DNA from: Blastococcus saxobsidens
GTDB lineage: Bacteria > Actinomycetota > Actinomycetes > Mycobacteriales > Geodermatophilaceae
NCBI RefSeq assembly: GCF_002938435.1
Contig: NZ_POQT01000028.1
Span: 1-61,214, forward strand
Direction: 5' to 3'
Length of the DNA stretch: 61,214 nucleotides
Of this stretch, positions 59,888-61,214 are shown piece by piece. A program made the position numbers and the translations under genes. The notes under the pieces were generated by a model, which searched no databases, had not been told where the DNA came from, and saw only the letters and a program-made list of their open reading frames with translations. Position 1 is the stretch's first letter. Every line of letters begins with the position of its first letter.

Positions 59888-61214
59888 GTGAACACTCGTG
59901 TCCCTTCTCCCGGCAACCCGCGGGGTGCGGGCTGGTTTGCCGACCGCCCCCTGGCGGCCAAGTTCGGCATCCTCGTCGGCGTCGTCGTGCTGGCCTTCGC
60001 CGGCCTGGTGGCCGCAGTGCTGGTCGGCACCTCGTCGGTGCGCGAGGCCAACACCCAGCTCGCCGAGCTGAACCATGCGCAGGAGCTGGTGCTGCAGCTC
60101 GACACCCGCGCCAGCGAGCTCAAGGTCGACGGTTTCAAGGCCATAACCCGGCCCGACCCCGCCGAGCAGCTCTCCGAGCTGGCCGACGACATCGCCACCC
60201 CGGAGGCCCTGCTCGCCGAGCTGGCCACCATCGAACTCGAGGGCGACGCCGCCGAGGCCGTGGCCGGCCTGGCCGACGCCTACGGCGCCTACACCGACGC
60301 CATCACGGTGTTCGTCAACGCAGCCGTCGCCGACCAGAACGCAGCCCGTGTCCGCTGGGAGGAGATCCAGGCCGCCAACGACCTGACCGACGGCGCGGTG
60401 GGCACCGCCAAGGACGCGCTCGCCGCCGAGAGCGACGCCGCCCAGGTCCGCCTCGACCAGGCCATCGACAGTGCCGAGACGCAGAGCATCGCCGTTGCCG
60501 CCGTCGCCATCCTGGTCGTCCTCGCGCTCAGCGTGGTGACGATGCGCTCGGTCACCCGGCCGGTCGCCAAGGTCAAGGACTCCCTCGACGCCCTGGCCAA
60601 GGGTGACCTGACCGTCGCCACCGGCGTCACCTCCCGCGACGAGGTGGGCCAGATGGCCGCCTCCCTGGACGCCGCCCAGGCGAACCTGCGGGCGGTCCTC
60701 GCCGCGGTGGCCGACTCGGCCACCGCCGTCGCCGCCAGCTCCGAGGAGCTCTCCGCCTCCTCCGGTCAGATCGCGGCGTCGGCCGAGGAGACCTCCGCCC
60801 AGTCCGGCGTGGTCGCCGGTGCGGCGGACGAGGTGTCGCGCAGCGTGCAGACGGTCGCGGCGGGCGCGGAGCAGATGGGTGCCTCGATCCGGGAGATCGC
60901 CAGCAACGCCGCGGAGGCCTCCGAGGTGGCCGCCCGTGCGGTGACGGCCGCGGAGACCACGACCGCCACGGTCGCCAAGCTGGGTGACTCCTCCGCCGAG
61001 ATCGGCAACGTCGTCAAGGTCATCACCTCGATCGCGGAGCAGACGAACCTGCTGGCGTTGAACGCCACCATCGAGGCGGCTCGTGCCGGTGAGGCGGGCA
61101 AGGGCTTCGCGGTCGTGGCCAACGAGGTCAAGGAGCTGGCGCAGGAGACGGCGAAGGCGACCGAGGACATCGCCCGCCGGGTGCTGGCGATCCAGGGTGA
61201 CACCACCGCGGCGG
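59888..61214 (+). CDS. Methyl-accepting chemotaxis protein, cut by the window end
   Basis: Residues 1-442 of a chemoreceptor. Membrane helix 1 ([22 protein letters not shown]) and an extracytoplasmic helical sensor of about 150 residues come first. Helix 2 ([19 protein letters not shown]) precedes a HAMP domain ([20 protein letters not shown]) and the signalling domain with the tip [19 protein letters not shown] and [14 protein letters not shown]. The C-terminus lies outside. GTG at 59888 is used; an in-frame ATG at 59831 would add [19 protein letters not shown]. Ligand unknown. It hints at motility or surface sensing, together with the diguanylate cyclase. Confidence 0.92.
   Translation, partial: MNTRVPSPGNPRGAGWFADRPLAAKFGILVGVVVLAFAGLVAAVLVGTSSVREANTQLAELNHAQELVLQLDTRASELKVDGFKAITRPDPAEQLSELADDIATPEALLAELATIELEGDAAEAVAGLADAYGAYTDAITVFVNAAVADQNAARVRWEEIQAANDLTDGAVGTAKDALAAESDAAQVRLDQAIDSAETQSIAVAAVAILVVLALSVVTMRSVTRPVAKVKDSLDALAKGDLTVATGVTSRDEVGQMAASLDAAQANLRAVLAAVADSATAVAASSEELSASSGQIAASAEETSAQSGVVAGAADEVSRSVQTVAAGAEQMGASIREIASNAAEASEVAARAVTAAETTTATVAKLGDSSAEIGNVVKVITSIAEQTNLLALNATIEAARAGEAGKGFAVVANEVKELAQETAKATEDIARRVLAIQGDTTAA

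Overview
The window is high-GC actinobacterial DNA, most likely from the family Geodermatophilaceae (Blastococcus, Geodermatophilus or Modestobacter type). That placement is inferred from gene content and was not searched. Codons are strongly G/C-ended, GTG starts are common, and many genes have a TANNNT -10 box only 6-8 nt before the start codon, suggesting leaderless mRNAs. Gene order around 5.4-20.1 kb matches the origin-proximal block of Mycobacterium tuberculosis: ino1, PadR regulator, DUF5318, ponA, GT87 transferase, rpsF, ssb, rpsR, rplI, dnaB. The pcnA/NUDIX pair (Rv3907c/Rv3908 equivalent) sits beside it. Four perfect copies of a parS-like palindrome support an origin-proximal position. 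dnaA and dnaN are not in the window.

Layout. 0-5 kb: MaoC fragment, NUDIX hydrolase, CCA-adding enzyme, MFS transporter, YqgE, lipoprotein. 5-12 kb: inositol-phosphate synthase with a PadR repressor and operator, DUF5318 protein, class A PBP, GT87 membrane protein, endonuclease IV. 12.8-20.1 kb: surface protein, then S6/SSB/S18/L9 and a DnaB helicase carrying two inteins. 20-24 kb: two secreted LGFP-repeat proteins, the first frameshifted. 24-28 kb: acyl desaturase, its ferredoxin reductase, a divergent PucR-type regulator and a prenyltransferase-like protein. 28-34 kb: frameshifted methyltransferase, DinB, NfeD/flotillin, DUF3291. 34-37 kb: thiM-thiE-thiD under a TPP riboswitch, with a second divergent TPP riboswitch in front of a zinc alcohol dehydrogenase. 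37-45 kb: SNF2-like helicase, esterase, DUF222-HNH nuclease, AraC regulator, VOC protein, YnfA protein, phosphoglucomutase. 45-50 kb: diguanylate cyclase, HMG-CoA lyase, flavin reductase, several small membrane or low-complexity proteins. 50-59.6 kb: subtilase, N-acetylglutaminylglutamine amide synthesis pair, CoA transferase/racemase, CrcB pair, trehalose OtsA-OtsB. The right edge cuts a chemoreceptor.

The genes combine housekeeping (replication, ribosome, cell wall) with stress traits: two compatible-solute pathways (NAGGN and trehalose), DNA repair (endonuclease IV, DinB, a predicted LexA box before dnaB), inositol synthesis and membrane lipid desaturation.

The most notable items are the second TPP riboswitch driving an alcohol dehydrogenase; a class 3 intein with a zinc-ribbon insertion splitting the DnaB P-loop, plus a second class 1 intein; a LexA-type box and DnaA-box-like cluster before dnaB; a family of four hairpin repeats, three of which begin at a gene's stop codon; the parS cluster; and LGFP repeats with co-varying cysteine pairs.
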